Shown in pieces: positions 8,042-16,809 of a stretch of DNA of 64,000 nucleotides. The DNA comes from Intrasporangium calvum DSM 43043 (GTDB taxonomy: Bacteria > Actinomycetota > Actinomycetes > Actinomycetales > Dermatophilaceae). Location: the NCBI RefSeq assembly GCF_000184685.1, contig NC_014830.1:3596001-3660000 (forward strand), read 5' to 3'. The position numbers and the translations under genes are program-made. A model generated the notes under the pieces. It was not told where the DNA came from. It did not search any database and worked only from the letters and a program-made list of their open reading frames with translations. How positions within the stretch are numbered: position 1 is the stretch's first letter; each line of letters opens with the position of its first letter.

Positions 8042-9487
8042 ATGTCGCTCTTCCGCAGCTCCTCGTCCCCTCGGCCCGCATCTCGGCTCTCCCCGACAGC
8101 GAGACACGCCCTCGCCGACGCCACGCGCGACGTCTACTGGACCGACCGGCCGGAGCTGCGGCCCGTCCCACGACCCCAGCTCACGGGACACGAGCACCGA
8201 GTCGACCTCCTCGTGGTCGGAGGTGGCTTCACCGGCCTCTGGGCGGCCATCCAGGCCAAGGAGGACCACCCGTCGCGGGACGTGCTCCTCCTCGAGGCCG
8301 GTCGCCTCGGCGTCGGGGCCAGTGGCCGCAACGGCGGCTTCGTCTCGCCGTCCCTGACCCACGGGCTCGCGCAGGGGATCGCGTTGTGGCCCTCCGAGAT
8401 GGCCACGCTCGAGCGGCTGGGGTCAGAGAACTTCGCCGCCATCGAGCGGACGCTGGCCACCCACGACATCGACGCCGACTTCCACGTCCCCGGTGAGCTC
8501 ACCCTGGCCCTGACCGAGCACCAGGTGCCCAGCGTGCGGGCAGCCTACGAACTGCGCCGCGCGCACGGCGTCGACGCCGAGTACCTCGACGCGGCTGCAG
8601 CAAGGGCGCGGGTGTCCTCACCCATGTACCGGGCGGGCATCTTCGAGCCGCACGTCGGCCTGCTCGACCCGGCGCGGCTCGTGTGGGGTCTGGCACGGAC
8701 CAGCGAGTCGCTCGGAGTGCGCCTGCACGAGGACACCCGGGTGACGGGGTTCGAGACGGACGGCGCGGGCGTGCGGGTCCGCACCGAGTGGGGCAGCGTG
8801 CACGCCGGACGCGTCGTGATCGGGACCAACGCCTACCGCGGGGTGCTCAAGCGGTTCAACGCCTGGGTCCTCCCCGTTTACGACCACGTCCTCATGACCG
8901 AACCGCTCGCCCCAGACCAGCTCGCGTCGATCGGGTGGCAGGGCCGCGAGGGCCTCACCGACGCCGGCAACCAGTTCCACTACTACCGCCGCACGCTCGA
9001 TGACCGGATCCTCTTCGGCGGCTATGACGCGAACTACTACTTCCCGGGCCGGATCGACGCGGCCCTGGAGCAGTCGGACACCTCGCACGGCCTGCTGGCG
9101 GAGCACTTCTTCGCGATCTTCCCGCAGCTCGAGGGGCTGCGGTTCACCCACCGCTGGGGCGGCGTCATCGACACGACCTCGCGCTTCACTCCGGTCTTCG
9201 GCACGGCGCTGCGCGGCCGGATGACCTACGCCGTCGGTTACACCGGGCTCGGGGTCGCCTCCACCCGCTTCGGCGCGAGAGTGGCACTCGACCTCGTCGA
9301 CGGCCGGGACACCGAGGTCACCCGGCTGGAGATGGTGCGGCGCAAGCCGATTCCCTTCCCGCCCGAGCCGATCCGGTCGGCCGCCGTGCGCGCGACCCGG
9401 GCATCGCTCGCAGCCGAGGACCGCACCGGCCGACGCAACCTCTGGCTCCGGACCCTCGACCGGGTCGGGGTCGGCTTCGACTCCTGA
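8042..9487 (+). CDS. FAD-dependent oxidoreductase, DAO family (gamma-glutamylputrescine oxidase-like)
   Basis: This 481-residue flavoprotein belongs to the D-amino-acid oxidase superfamily, nearest in style to PuuB/OrdL amine oxidases. The dinucleotide fold is LLVVGGGFTGLWAA (about 56-69), followed by LLEAGRLGVGASGRNGGFVSP, the FAD-binding stretch typical of this group. The later RWGGVIDTTSRFTPVFG and YTGLGVASTRF regions match the C-terminal FAD-contacting part. The N-terminal 40 residues are a Ser/Arg-rich extension with no clear signal peptide. Its substrate is probably an amine or N-alkyl amino acid, but no neighbour confirms this. GAGG precedes the ATG. Confidence 0.85.
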   Translation: MSLFRSSSSPRPASRLSPTARHALADATRDVYWTDRPELRPVPRPQLTGHEHRVDLLVVGGGFTGLWAAIQAKEDHPSRDVLLLEAGRLGVGASGRNGGFVSPSLTHGLAQGIALWPSEMATLERLGSENFAAIERTLATHDIDADFHVPGELTLALTEHQVPSVRAAYELRRAHGVDAEYLDAAAARARVSSPMYRAGIFEPHVGLLDPARLVWGLARTSESLGVRLHEDTRVTGFETDGAGVRVRTEWGSVHAGRVVIGTNAYRGVLKRFNAWVLPVYDHVLMTEPLAPDQLASIGWQGREGLTDAGNQFHYYRRTLDDRILFGGYDANYYFPGRIDAALEQSDTSHGLLAEHFFAIFPQLEGLRFTHRWGGVIDTTSRFTPVFGTALRGRMTYAVGYTGLGVASTRFGARVALDLVDGRDTEVTRLEMVRRKPIPFPPEPIRSAAVRATRASLAAEDRTGRRNLWLRTLDRVGVGFDS

Positions 9488-9491
9488 CCCG

Positions 9492-9523
9492 TCGAAACAG
9501 CAGGGGTGAAGCTGCTCTTTCGA
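9492..9523. terminator. Convergent terminator hairpin
   Basis: Arms 9492-9503 (TCGAAACAGCAG) and 9512-9523 pair with one mismatch around an 8-nt loop, between the stops of two convergent genes. The right arm is a copy of the GAACTGCTCTTTCGATG repeat family found also near 11.0 and 48.1 kb. Confidence 0.6.
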
Positions 9524-9526
9524 TCG

Positions 9527-10654
9527 TCAGAGGACCGTGAGGTCCCGGGGGCGTTGGTTGAACGACTCGACGCCGTCCTCGGTCACCACGACGATGTCCT
9601 CGATGCGGGCGCCCCACCGACCCGGGAAGACGATGCAGGGCTCGACGCTGAAGGTCATCCCCGGCTCGAGGCGCAGGTCGTTCCCCTCGACGATGTAGGG
9701 CTCCTCGTGGACGTCGAGACCGATCCCGTGCCCTGTCCGATGGATGAAGTGGTCGCCCAGGCCCGCCTCGACGAGGACCAGCCGGGCCGCGCGGTCGACC
9801 TCCTGGCAGGTCACGCCCGGCCGCACCGCAGCCACCGCGGCCTCCTGGGACGCCCGTAACGCGGCGTAGGCGGAGGGCACGTCGGGCAGCGAAGCCTGCC
9901 CAGCGGCATACGTCCTGGTGCTGTCCGAGCAGTAGCCCGAGGGAAGCGGCCCGCCGATGTCGACCACGACGACGTCCCCGGGCTCGACGACACGGTCGGA
10001 GACCCCGTGATGCGGGCTCGACCCGTTGGGGCCCGAGCCGACGATGACGAACTCGGCTGCAGCGTGGCCTTCCTCGACGATCGACGCGGCGATGTCGGCG
10101 CCGATCTCGCGCTCGGTGCGCCCGGGCCGCAACCACTCGGCCATGCGGCCGTGGACACGGTCGATGGCTGCCCCCGCGGCGCGCAGCTCGGCCAGCTCCT
10201 CCGGCGTCTTGCGCATCCGCAGCTCGCGGACGATCGGCCAGGCCGGCCGCTGGTCCGTCGCCCCGGCGTCGCGCAGCTGGAACAGGTGCAGCGCAGTCGT
10301 CGTGTCGGAGAAGGCGATCGGTCCGCGCTCGAGGCCCGCCAGGGCGAGGACGTGCGCGTTCTGGCCGTCGACCCACGGGCGCACGTCGATGCCGAGGTCG
10401 TCGAAGGGATCCTGCCCCAGACCCGCGAGCTCGAGCTTCGGGACGACGAAGTGCGGCGGCACGGCCGGATCAGCCGGGACGACGAGAGCGGTGAGACGCT
10501 CGAACGACGCCCCGCCGATCCCGATGAGGTAGCGCAGGTCCGAGCCCGGGGACACGACGACCGCCGAGACCCCGGCAGCCCGGGTCAGGGCCCTGAGCCG
10601 GCCCATCCGGTCGCGCGCCGTCGGGACGTCCAGAGCCGAGGAGAGCACACCCAT
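9527..10654 (-). CDS. M24-family aminopeptidase P / Xaa-Pro dipeptidase
   Basis: A 375-residue metallopeptidase of the pita-bread fold. The N-terminal creatinase-like domain covers about 1-150 and the catalytic domain about 155-375. Metal ligands can be seen in order: VVVDIGG (Asp near 231), YCSDSTRT (Asp near 242), TGHGIGLDVHEEP (His near 309), FSVEPCI (Glu near 338) and RIEDIVVV (Glu near 351). It would release residues next to proline in the cytoplasm; no signal peptide is present. The stop codon lies inside a repeat element. An in-frame CGTATGCCGCT motif copy occurs at 9902-9912, encoding Tyr-Ala-Ala. Confidence 0.9.
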   Translation of the reverse strand: MGVLSSALDVPTARDRMGRLRALTRAAGVSAVVVSPGSDLRYLIGIGGASFERLTALVVPADPAVPPHFVVPKLELAGLGQDPFDDLGIDVRPWVDGQNAHVLALAGLERGPIAFSDTTTALHLFQLRDAGATDQRPAWPIVRELRMRKTPEELAELRAAGAAIDRVHGRMAEWLRPGRTEREIGADIAASIVEEGHAAAEFVIVGSGPNGSSPHHGVSDRVVEPGDVVVVDIGGPLPSGYCSDSTRTYAAGQASLPDVPSAYAALRASQEAAVAAVRPGVTCQEVDRAARLVLVEAGLGDHFIHRTGHGIGLDVHEEPYIVEGNDLRLEPGMTFSVEPCIVFPGRWGARIEDIVVVTEDGVESFNQRPRDLTVL

Positions 10655-10679
10655 GCACCCGACCCTACGACGGCCGCGG

Positions 10680-10889
10680 TCAGTCCTCGATGCGGAAGCC
10701 GACCTTGACCGTCACCTGGTAGTGCGCGATCCGGCCCTCCTCCAGGTGTCCGCGGACTCCGACGACCTCGAACCAGTCGAGGCCACGCATCGTCTTGTTC
10801 GCCCGCGCGATCGCCCCGGTGACGGCGTCATCGATGGAGGACTCTGACGTTCCGACGATCTCGCTGATGCCGTAGGTGTGCCCTGCCAT
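10680..10889 (-). CDS. Dodecin (flavin-storage protein)
   Basis: Dodecins form hollow dodecamers that bind flavins (or CoA in some bacteria) and buffer them. The 69-residue length fits. The pattern MAGHTYGISEIVGTS, then GLDWFEV with Trp39 at the flavin-stacking position and HYQVTVKVGFR with the expected Gln, is diagnostic. The ATG at 10889 follows AGAGGAA; a longer reading to 10913 lacks a ribosome site. It lies 25 bp upstream of the M24 peptidase gene on the same strand, so cotranscription is possible. Confidence 0.92.
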   Translation of the reverse strand: MAGHTYGISEIVGTSESSIDDAVTGAIARANKTMRGLDWFEVVGVRGHLEEGRIAHYQVTVKVGFRIED

Positions 10890-11000
10890 GCTGGTTCCTC
10901 TCGTCGTCACCACTCGCCGACGTCGTCGTCGGAGTCTCCATCGTGGCCGCGGAGCCGACCCCGGTCAACGGGCCCACGGGCCTCCGTGCCGGCTGGTCGT

Positions 11001-11024
11001 CGCGAACTGCTCTCTCGATGGTCA
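11001..11024 (-). repeat. Copy of the GAACTGCTCTTTCGATG repeat at a stop codon
   Basis: CGCGAACTGCTCTCTCGATG is followed by GTCA, whose TCA is the reverse complement of the RNA methyltransferase stop codon. The same arrangement occurs at the wecB stop (48171-48195) and, diverged, at the M24 peptidase stop (9511-9529). Confidence 0.6.
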
Positions 11025-11663
11025 GGGCACCTGGCCGAAGACGTGGCGGCGCACCCACGCGTGCATCGCGATCGCCGCCGCCGCGCCCGCGTTGATCGAG
11101 CGGGTCGAGCCGAACTGCTCGATGTGCAGGACGACCTCGCACTCCGCCCGCATCGCGGCCGACAGGCCCGGTCCCTCCTGACCGAAGACGAGGACGCAGT
11201 GCCGGGGCAGGTCCCAGGTCTCCACCGGCACCGAGCCCGGCAGGTTGTCGATGCCGACGATCGCGAGGCCCCCGCTGCGCGCCCACTCGGCGAACGACCC
11301 GGCGTCGGGGTGGTGGTGCTCGTGCTGGTAGCGGTCGGTCACCATCGCGCCGCGTCGGTTCCACCTCCGTCGGCCGACGATGTGGAAGGCCTTGGCGTTC
11401 ATCGCGTTGGCCGTGCGGATCACCGAGCCGATGTTGAAGTCGTGGCCCCAGTTCTCGACCGCAACGTGGAAGTCGTGGCGACGCAGGTCGAGGTCGGCGA
11501 CGATGGCCTCGTGGCGCCAGTAGCGGTAGGCGTCGACGACGTTGCGTCGGTCGCCCTGGGCGAGCAGCTCCGGGTCCCAGCGGTCACCGGCCGGCCAGGC
11601 ACCCTCCCAGGGGCCGACCCCGACCGCGGTGTCGACACCCGGCTCGTCCTCGCGGTTGGTCAC
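11022..11663 (-). CDS. SPOUT-class RNA 2'-O-methyltransferase (TrmH/SpoU family)
   Basis: A 213-residue SAM-dependent RNA methyltransferase. The three SpoU motifs are seen: DFNIGSVIRTANAMNA, then VLVFGQEGPGLS, then GSTRSINAGAAAAIAMHAW, which form the SAM-binding trefoil knot. The N-terminal 50 residues are a short RNA-recognition extension. Whether it modifies tRNA or rRNA cannot be decided. The GTG at 11663 begins VTNREDEPG; an open frame runs far upstream but is antisense to the DedA gene. Its start is 57 bp from the divergent DedA gene. Confidence 0.88.
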   Translation of the reverse strand: MTNREDEPGVDTAVGVGPWEGAWPAGDRWDPELLAQGDRRNVVDAYRYWRHEAIVADLDLRRHDFHVAVENWGHDFNIGSVIRTANAMNAKAFHIVGRRRWNRRGAMVTDRYQHEHHHPDAGSFAEWARSGGLAIVGIDNLPGSVPVETWDLPRHCVLVFGQEGPGLSAAMRAECEVVLHIEQFGSTRSINAGAAAAIAMHAWVRRHVFGQVP

Positions 11664-11720
11664 GCCGTCAGGGTAGTGCGCGGTTCTGCGCCGCCCGCCG
11701 TGGCGCTTACCCTTGAGCCC

Positions 11721-12455
11721 ATGCATGCCCTCGCCACCCTCGCGCCCACGCTCGGCCCTGACTGGATGGACCCCGCGTACCTGCTCAACCAGTACGGCGC
11801 GGCGTTCTTCTGGATCTCCCTCGCGATCATCTTCGTCGAGTGCGGCCTGCTCTTCCCCATCCTCCCCGGCGACTCGCTCCTCTTCGCGGTCGGGCTGTTC
11901 ATCGCGATCGGCGAGGTGCACATCAACATCGGGGTCGCCATCGCGGCCCTCTGCGTGGCGGCCTTCGCGGGCAACGTCACCGGCTACGAGATCGGCCGCG
12001 CCATCGGGCACCCGCTGTACGAGCGCGACGGCCGCTTCGTCAACAAGGCCAACTTCGACAAGACGACCGCCTTCTTCGACAAGCACGGCAACAAGGCGCT
12101 CGTCATCGGCCGCTTCGTGCCGATCGTGCGGACCTTCATCACCGTCGTCGCCGGGGTGAGCCGGATGGAGCGGCGCCGGTTCTTCACCTGGAGCGCCGTC
12201 GGGGCCGTCCTCTGGGCGGCCGGCATCACCCTGCTCGGCTACTTCCTCGGCGGGGCCTTCCCGTGGCTGCAGGACAAGCTCGAGGTCGCCATCCTGCTCA
12301 TCGTCGGGGTCTCGGTGCTGCCGATGGTCTTCGAGTACCTCAAGCACCGCCGCGAGGCGAACGCCATCGCGCGGGAGCTGGGCGAGGCGGCCGAGGAGGT
12401 CGTCGAGGAGGTCGCCGAGGAGGTCGCCGACGGCGACGAGGGCAGGCGGGTCTGA
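11721..12455 (+). CDS. DedA/SNARE-associated family membrane protein
   Basis: A 244-residue inner-membrane protein of the DedA family, associated with lipid-carrier or phospholipid flipping and membrane homeostasis. The family core is clear: VECGLLFPILPGDSLLF early, then the conserved NVTGYEIGRAIG, and GRFVPIVRTFITVVAGVSRM after it. About five hydrophobic segments are visible. The C-terminal 25 residues are an acidic tail of repeated EEV units, probably cytoplasmic and helical. The ATG at 11721 has only a weak ribosome site. It is monocistronic and ends at a large bidirectional terminator. Confidence 0.9.
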   Translation: MHALATLAPTLGPDWMDPAYLLNQYGAAFFWISLAIIFVECGLLFPILPGDSLLFAVGLFIAIGEVHINIGVAIAALCVAAFAGNVTGYEIGRAIGHPLYERDGRFVNKANFDKTTAFFDKHGNKALVIGRFVPIVRTFITVVAGVSRMERRRFFTWSAVGAVLWAAGITLLGYFLGGAFPWLQDKLEVAILLIVGVSVLPMVFEYLKHRREANAIARELGEAAEEVVEEVAEEVADGDEGRRV

Positions 12456-12470
12456 GACGCCACCACCGAC

Positions 12471-12518
12471 GAAGGGGCCGTATGCCGCTGAGCTGAGTCA
12501 GCGGCATACGGCCCCTTC
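12471..12518. terminator. Bidirectional terminator built from the CGTATGCCGCT repeat
   Basis: Perfect 21-bp arms, 12471-12491 and 12498-12518, surround a 6-nt loop between convergent DedA and lipase genes. The stem is GAAGGGGC fused to CGTATGCCGCTGA. In the minus direction no long T-run is present, so termination by stem strength or Rho is likely. Confidence 0.85.
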
Positions 12519-12527
12519 TCCGTCGGC

Positions 12528-14693
12528 TCAGAAGGTGCCGCAGTTGGACTGCACGGTCCGGCCCGCGAAGACGTCGTCGAGGAAGGCCAGCGACCAGCCG
12601 TAGCTCGTCAGGAAGCCACCGACGTGCCCCGGGCCGAGGCTGGGCTGGAACCGGACGTCCGCGCCCTGGGCGCACCACCGCTGTGCGACGCCGCGTCCCG
12701 CCTCGAACGGGATGACGTCGTCGGTGTAGCTGTGGATGACCAGGGTCGGGACGCTCGGCTTGAGCCCGACGCCGAGGCGCTGCGCCTGGACGACGCCGGC
12801 CAGCCACGGCTCGCGCATGTGGTCGATGATGGGCCGCCCGTCGACCGTGAGCGAGCTGGACTTCGTGAAGGCGTGCTCGAACATCGACTCGACGGTGCAC
12901 TCGTTCTCGAGCTCACCCATCAGGGCGATGCCCTTGGCGTTGGCGAACTGCTCCAGGGCGACGTCGTACGTGTCGGTGATGGAGCGGATGGCGTAGCCCA
13001 TGAAGCCGACGTAGAAGGTGCCGTCGAGCTTCTCGGCGACCATCTCGAGGTCACCGGGGACACCTCCCGCGGCCGCGCCGACGACCTTGAGCTCAGGCGC
13101 ATAGCTGGGGGCCAGCTCCGCGGCCGCGGCCGAGGCGCCACCGCCCTGCGAGTACCCCGTCAGGGCGATCGGTGAGGCCGTCGTCAGGCCGGTGTCGGGC
13201 AGCCGGAGAGCAGCCCGCGCCGCATCGAGCACGGCATGGCCCTGGGCCTCACGAATCATGTAGGAGTGGATCCCCGGCGTGCCGAGCCCCTCGTAGTCGA
13301 CCACTGCCACGACGTAGCCGCGCAGGATGAGGCCGGCGATGAAGGGACCTTCGTACTCGAGGCCCGAGGCCATCAGCTTCGACGGGGCGCACTGGTCGCC
13401 CAGCCCCTGGGTGCCGGGTGCCCACGCGACGAGTGGCCTCGGTCCGCTGCCCGCCCACGCCGCCTTGGGCACGATGAGCTGGCCGGTGACGGCGACCGGC
13501 GTGCCGAACGTGTCGGTCGTGCGGTACATCATCCGGGTGACCGTGGCGTTGACCTTGGTGACCTTGAGCGGGTCGACGTAGAAGCTCGACGCCTCGGTGC
13601 GGACGATGTCGCCGTTGTCGGGTCCGAGGGTGGCCGGTGCCGTGTAGAACGCCTCCCCCGCTGCGTCGTTGCCGCAGAGGAACGTCGCGTCTGCCCAGTC
13701 CGCGTGGTCCTTGTCGATCCCGTCACCTTGGTCGTCGACGACGAGGTCGACGTAGGACGCACCGCTGATCGGGGCGATGAGCGAGTACGTCGCGCTGCTC
13801 CCTGTCAGGCGCGGTGACTCGACCACCTGGACCCCGTCGACGTAGACGTGGAAGGACGCCGAGCCGAGCCAGCCGACCTCCTCGTCGAGACCGACCTTCG
13901 CCGTGAACGACGTGCACGCGTTGCCGACGAAGTATCGGATGCGCGACTCTGAGTGGACCCCGAGGCCCTTGCTGTAGGTCGTCGAACCGAGCTTGAGCGG
14001 ACGCCCGTCGCCCGCCGCTCGCTCACCGTTGGACAGGTCCTTCTCGACCGGCCCCCAGCCGTTGGTCGCGCTGACCCACGGCAGGTCGCTGACCGGCCCC
14101 GTGGCGGTCGGCGCGCTCAGCGGACCGTGGTCCGCCGCGGCTCCGTCACCGGAGCACTCGAACTTCGCGCCGGCCCAGTCGGCGTGGTCCTCCGTCGTGC
14201 CGTCGCCGCCCGACGTGACGACCAGGTCGACGTAGGTCGCTCCGTCGACGTCGGCCATGATGCGGCCCACGGCTGACGATCCGGTGAGGATGCCGGTCTG
14301 GGCGACCAGCGAACCGTCGGCGATGACGCTGAAGGCGACGGAGCCGGCGCTGCCGACCTCGGCGTCGATGCCGACGTCGGAGATGAAGGTCTCGCAGTTG
14401 CGTCCCAGGTGGTAGCGGACCACGGAGTCCGCGTGGACCCCGAGACCCTTCGAGTACTTGTGCTCGAGGTAGATCGAGCGTCCGTCCCCGGCCGCCGAGC
14501 CGCCGTTGGACCGGTCCCGCTCGACCGGGCCCAGGCCGTTCGTGGCGGAGACCCAGGCCAGGTCACTGGCGAAGGCGTCGGTGGTGGGGGCCGCGGGTTC
14601 CGCGGCCTGTGCAGGGCCGCCCGAGCCGAGCGCCGCGAGGGCGGCGACGGTGAGGGCGGTGAGGGCGGGTGCGGCGCGTCGTTGCGTTCGCAT
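12528..14693 (-). CDS. Secreted lipase with two NPCBM carbohydrate-binding modules
   Basis: A 721-residue exported hydrolase. The signal peptide runs from MRTQRRAAPAL through a hydrophobic core to AQA-AEP (about residue 31). Two NPCBM-type modules follow (about 40-185 and 195-340), each starting WVSATNG, each containing YSKGLGVH and ending DHADWA. The C-terminal domain (about 350-721) resembles the secretory lipase family: nucleophile in TGYSQGGG, probable Asp in HSYTDDVIPF and His in GPGHVGGF. The mixture suggests an enzyme that anchors to a glycan while cleaving an ester. The ATG at 14693 has AAGGAGG about 11 nt upstream; earlier ATGs lack it. A palindrome lies upstream. Confidence 0.88.
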   Translation of the reverse strand: MRTQRRAAPALTALTVAALAALGSGGPAQAAEPAAPTTDAFASDLAWVSATNGLGPVERDRSNGGSAAGDGRSIYLEHKYSKGLGVHADSVVRYHLGRNCETFISDVGIDAEVGSAGSVAFSVIADGSLVAQTGILTGSSAVGRIMADVDGATYVDLVVTSGGDGTTEDHADWAGAKFECSGDGAAADHGPLSAPTATGPVSDLPWVSATNGWGPVEKDLSNGERAAGDGRPLKLGSTTYSKGLGVHSESRIRYFVGNACTSFTAKVGLDEEVGWLGSASFHVYVDGVQVVESPRLTGSSATYSLIAPISGASYVDLVVDDQGDGIDKDHADWADATFLCGNDAAGEAFYTAPATLGPDNGDIVRTEASSFYVDPLKVTKVNATVTRMMYRTTDTFGTPVAVTGQLIVPKAAWAGSGPRPLVAWAPGTQGLGDQCAPSKLMASGLEYEGPFIAGLILRGYVVAVVDYEGLGTPGIHSYMIREAQGHAVLDAARAALRLPDTGLTTASPIALTGYSQGGGASAAAAELAPSYAPELKVVGAAAGGVPGDLEMVAEKLDGTFYVGFMGYAIRSITDTYDVALEQFANAKGIALMGELENECTVESMFEHAFTKSSSLTVDGRPIIDHMREPWLAGVVQAQRLGVGLKPSVPTLVIHSYTDDVIPFEAGRGVAQRWCAQGADVRFQPSLGPGHVGGFLTSYGWSLAFLDDVFAGRTVQSNCGTF

Positions 14694-14768
14694 CGGATGC
14701 AGGTCCTCCTTGACCTCGAGCCACCGGCGGTCATGGAGGGGCGCCACCGTTGGCTACCCCGCGTAAGA

Positions 14769-14780
14769 TACTGGTCAGTA
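14769..14780 (-). promoter_or_regulatory. Candidate operator upstream of the lipase gene
   Basis: TACTG-GT-CAGTA is a 12-bp palindrome in the only AT-rich patch of the 174-bp gap between the lipase start and the beta-propeller gene stop. On the minus strand it lies between TTGTTC and TATCTTAC, so it could overlap the core promoter. No regulator gene is adjacent. Confidence 0.35.
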
Positions 14781-14867
14781 GAACAAAGGGGAAGAGGTCG
14801 CCTTGGGCGCTCCTCGGACGCTGGTCAGGCGAGGCAGGCGGTCGGCCCGGTCACCGGAGCCGGGCCA

Positions 14868-15920
14868 TCACCAGTCGAGGGAGCCCTTGAACCGGCTGCG
14901 CCGGTCGTCGGTGAGCTGGCGGTGGTGTCCCGAGGCGATGGTGTGCAGCCAGATCTCGGACCACTCGTCCTCCTCGCCGCGGGTGAAGGCGAGGAGTCGG
15001 CCGTCGCGGGAGAAGACCGGGCCGAAGTCCCTCAGGGTCGGCTCGGCCGGGCCGGGGCCGGCGACGAGGTCGAGCGAGGAGGTCGCGATCGTGAGGATGC
15101 CCACGCGTCCGGGCCCGCCGTCGGTCCAGGTGGACACGGCGATGCGGTCACCGCTCGGTGACCAGTCGGGAGTTGCGGCGAGGGTCTCGGCAGACGTGAC
15201 GAAGGTGAAGCCGGCACGCACCACCGGGCTGCCGGTCGAGCGCGCCATCCCCACCGCTGCCGCCGGGATGACGGCGATGGAGTAGCGCGGGCTCGGGCCG
15301 GCCTCCTCCGTGTAGCCCACCGCGAGGCCGGCACTCGGGTGCCAGGAGATGCTCCCGATGGATCCGCCGAGGCCGACGTCGGTGATCCGGGTGACCGTCA
15401 CGGTCGCCGTGTCGACGCAGAAGACGTCGGCCCGTGCGTCCTGGGTGCCGGGTTCCACGATGCCGAGATAGAGGATCGTGTCGTCGTCCAACCACTCGGG
15501 GCTGTGCCCCGGGACCAGGTTCTGAAGCACCGCTCCGGTGGCCCGGTCGATGACGGCGATCCTCGACTCCTCGCCACCGGTCGCCGTGTGGATCGCGAGG
15601 GACGTGTGCGTCGGCGACCACGCCGGGTCGCGGTCGCTCTTCATCTCGGCGAGCGAGCGGTCGTCGGTGATCCGCCGCACGGTCCCGGTGAGGACCGACA
15701 CGGTGAAGATGTCCTCCTGGGCCGTGGTCTCACCGTCGACCGGCCCGGTGGTGGGGATGGCGTAGGAGAAGTAGGCGATCTCGCGGAAGAACCATGGCGG
15801 CAGCTTGGAGGAGACGCCGGGCGGGCGCCGGATCGGGAACGTCACCGACGGCTTGAACCGGTCGACCGGGAGGCGGCTCGCCACCTCGTCGATGCCGGGA
15901 ACCGTGAACCGCCTGACCAC
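14868..15920 (-). CDS. TolB-like (PD40/WD40) beta-propeller protein
   Basis: A 350-residue protein built from repeated beta-propeller blades. Several PD40-like repeats end in motifs such as DPAWSPTHTSLAI, ATPDWSPSGDRIAVST and FGPVFSRDGRLLAFTRG, spread over about 95-340. No signal peptide or lipobox is visible, so it is probably cytoplasmic, unlike TolB. The GTG start at 15920 lies 6 bp after the lemA stop, so the two are cotranscribed. It may act as a protein-binding scaffold; no catalytic residue is evident. Confidence 0.75.
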   Translation of the reverse strand: MVRRFTVPGIDEVASRLPVDRFKPSVTFPIRRPPGVSSKLPPWFFREIAYFSYAIPTTGPVDGETTAQEDIFTVSVLTGTVRRITDDRSLAEMKSDRDPAWSPTHTSLAIHTATGGEESRIAVIDRATGAVLQNLVPGHSPEWLDDDTILYLGIVEPGTQDARADVFCVDTATVTVTRITDVGLGGSIGSISWHPSAGLAVGYTEEAGPSPRYSIAVIPAAAVGMARSTGSPVVRAGFTFVTSAETLAATPDWSPSGDRIAVSTWTDGGPGRVGILTIATSSLDLVAGPGPAEPTLRDFGPVFSRDGRLLAFTRGEEDEWSEIWLHTIASGHHRQLTDDRRSRFKGSLDW

Positions 15921-15926
15921 GCCGGC

Positions 15927-16661
15927 CTACTCGCTCGGAGGGTGGCGGTCCACTGTCGGGTCGGGCGCCTGCGCCTGCGGGAGGCCGCTCGCACTCTGGC
16001 TCGGGCCGGGCTGCGTCGGGCCGGTCACCGCCCCGGGCTGGGTCGAGGGCCCGCCGACCACGGGCGGCGTGGGGGCGCCGCCGAAGGAGCCGGGAGTCTG
16101 GTTGCCGAAGCTCACGTCGGGGACCTGCGCCTCGACCGCGGACGTCTCGAAGTACTCGGCCCGCTTGATGCCGGCCGCGTTGGCGATGACGTTCGTGGGG
16201 ACCGACTCGACCTTGGTGTTGAGGTCGCGGACGAGCGCGTTGTAGTAGCGCCGGGAGCTCGCGATGCGGTCCTCGGTGCTGGTCAGCTCGGTCTGCAGGG
16301 CCTGGAAGCTCTGGTTGGCCTTGAGGTCCGGGTAGGCCTCGCTCACGGCGATGAGCCGGCCGAGCGCCTGGCTCAGCATCCCCTCTGACTGCGCGGCCTG
16401 GGCCGGGGTCTGGCCGCCGGCCATCGCAGCCGACCGGGCGCGCATGACCTCCTCCAGGGTCGCCCGCTCATGGGTCGCATAGCCCTTGACCGTCTCGACG
16501 AGGTTGGGAATGAGGTCGTGTCGACGCTTCAGCTCGACGTCGATCTGGCGCCAGCCCTCCTCCACCTTGTTGCGCAGCGCGATGAGGCCGTTGTAGAGCG
16601 CGACTCCCCAGAGGACGAGGAGGACGACGACTGCGAGCAGGATCCAGACGACGGTGGGCAT
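15927..16661 (-). CDS. lemA: LemA family membrane protein
   Basis: A 244-residue protein with one N-terminal membrane helix (about 3-24) and the LemA helical bundle (about 28-185). The hallmark NKVEEGWRQIDVELKRRHDLIPNLV is only partly quoted here; its centre QIDVELKRRHDLIPNLVE at about 40-57 and RFYYN-like SRRYYNALVRDLN near 140 are clear. The last 60 residues are Pro/Gln/Ser-rich and look disordered. LemA proteins have no settled function. The start follows GGGGAGA. It is the first gene of a pair with the beta-propeller protein. Confidence 0.9.
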   Translation of the reverse strand: MPTVVWILLAVVVLLVLWGVALYNGLIALRNKVEEGWRQIDVELKRRHDLIPNLVETVKGYATHERATLEEVMRARSAAMAGGQTPAQAAQSEGMLSQALGRLIAVSEAYPDLKANQSFQALQTELTSTEDRIASSRRYYNALVRDLNTKVESVPTNVIANAAGIKRAEYFETSAVEAQVPDVSFGNQTPGSFGGAPTPPVVGGPSTQPGAVTGPTQPGPSQSASGLPQAQAPDPTVDRHPPSE

Positions 16662-16809
16662 GGGCTCTCCCCAGGTCAGTGGTCAGTGCTCTCGATCCTA
16701 GTCCGAGCGGGAGCGACCACGGCCGCCGCGCGGGGTCGGCTCGGTGCGGGGGCGACCCTCTCGAGATCCTCCTCGAGGTGCTCGAGTGAAAGGGAGGACC
16801 CGGGGCGCG

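Noticed and set aside
10878-11720. In-frame extension upstream of the DedA gene
   Set aside because: It is antisense to the RNA methyltransferase; the protein family starts at ATG 11721.
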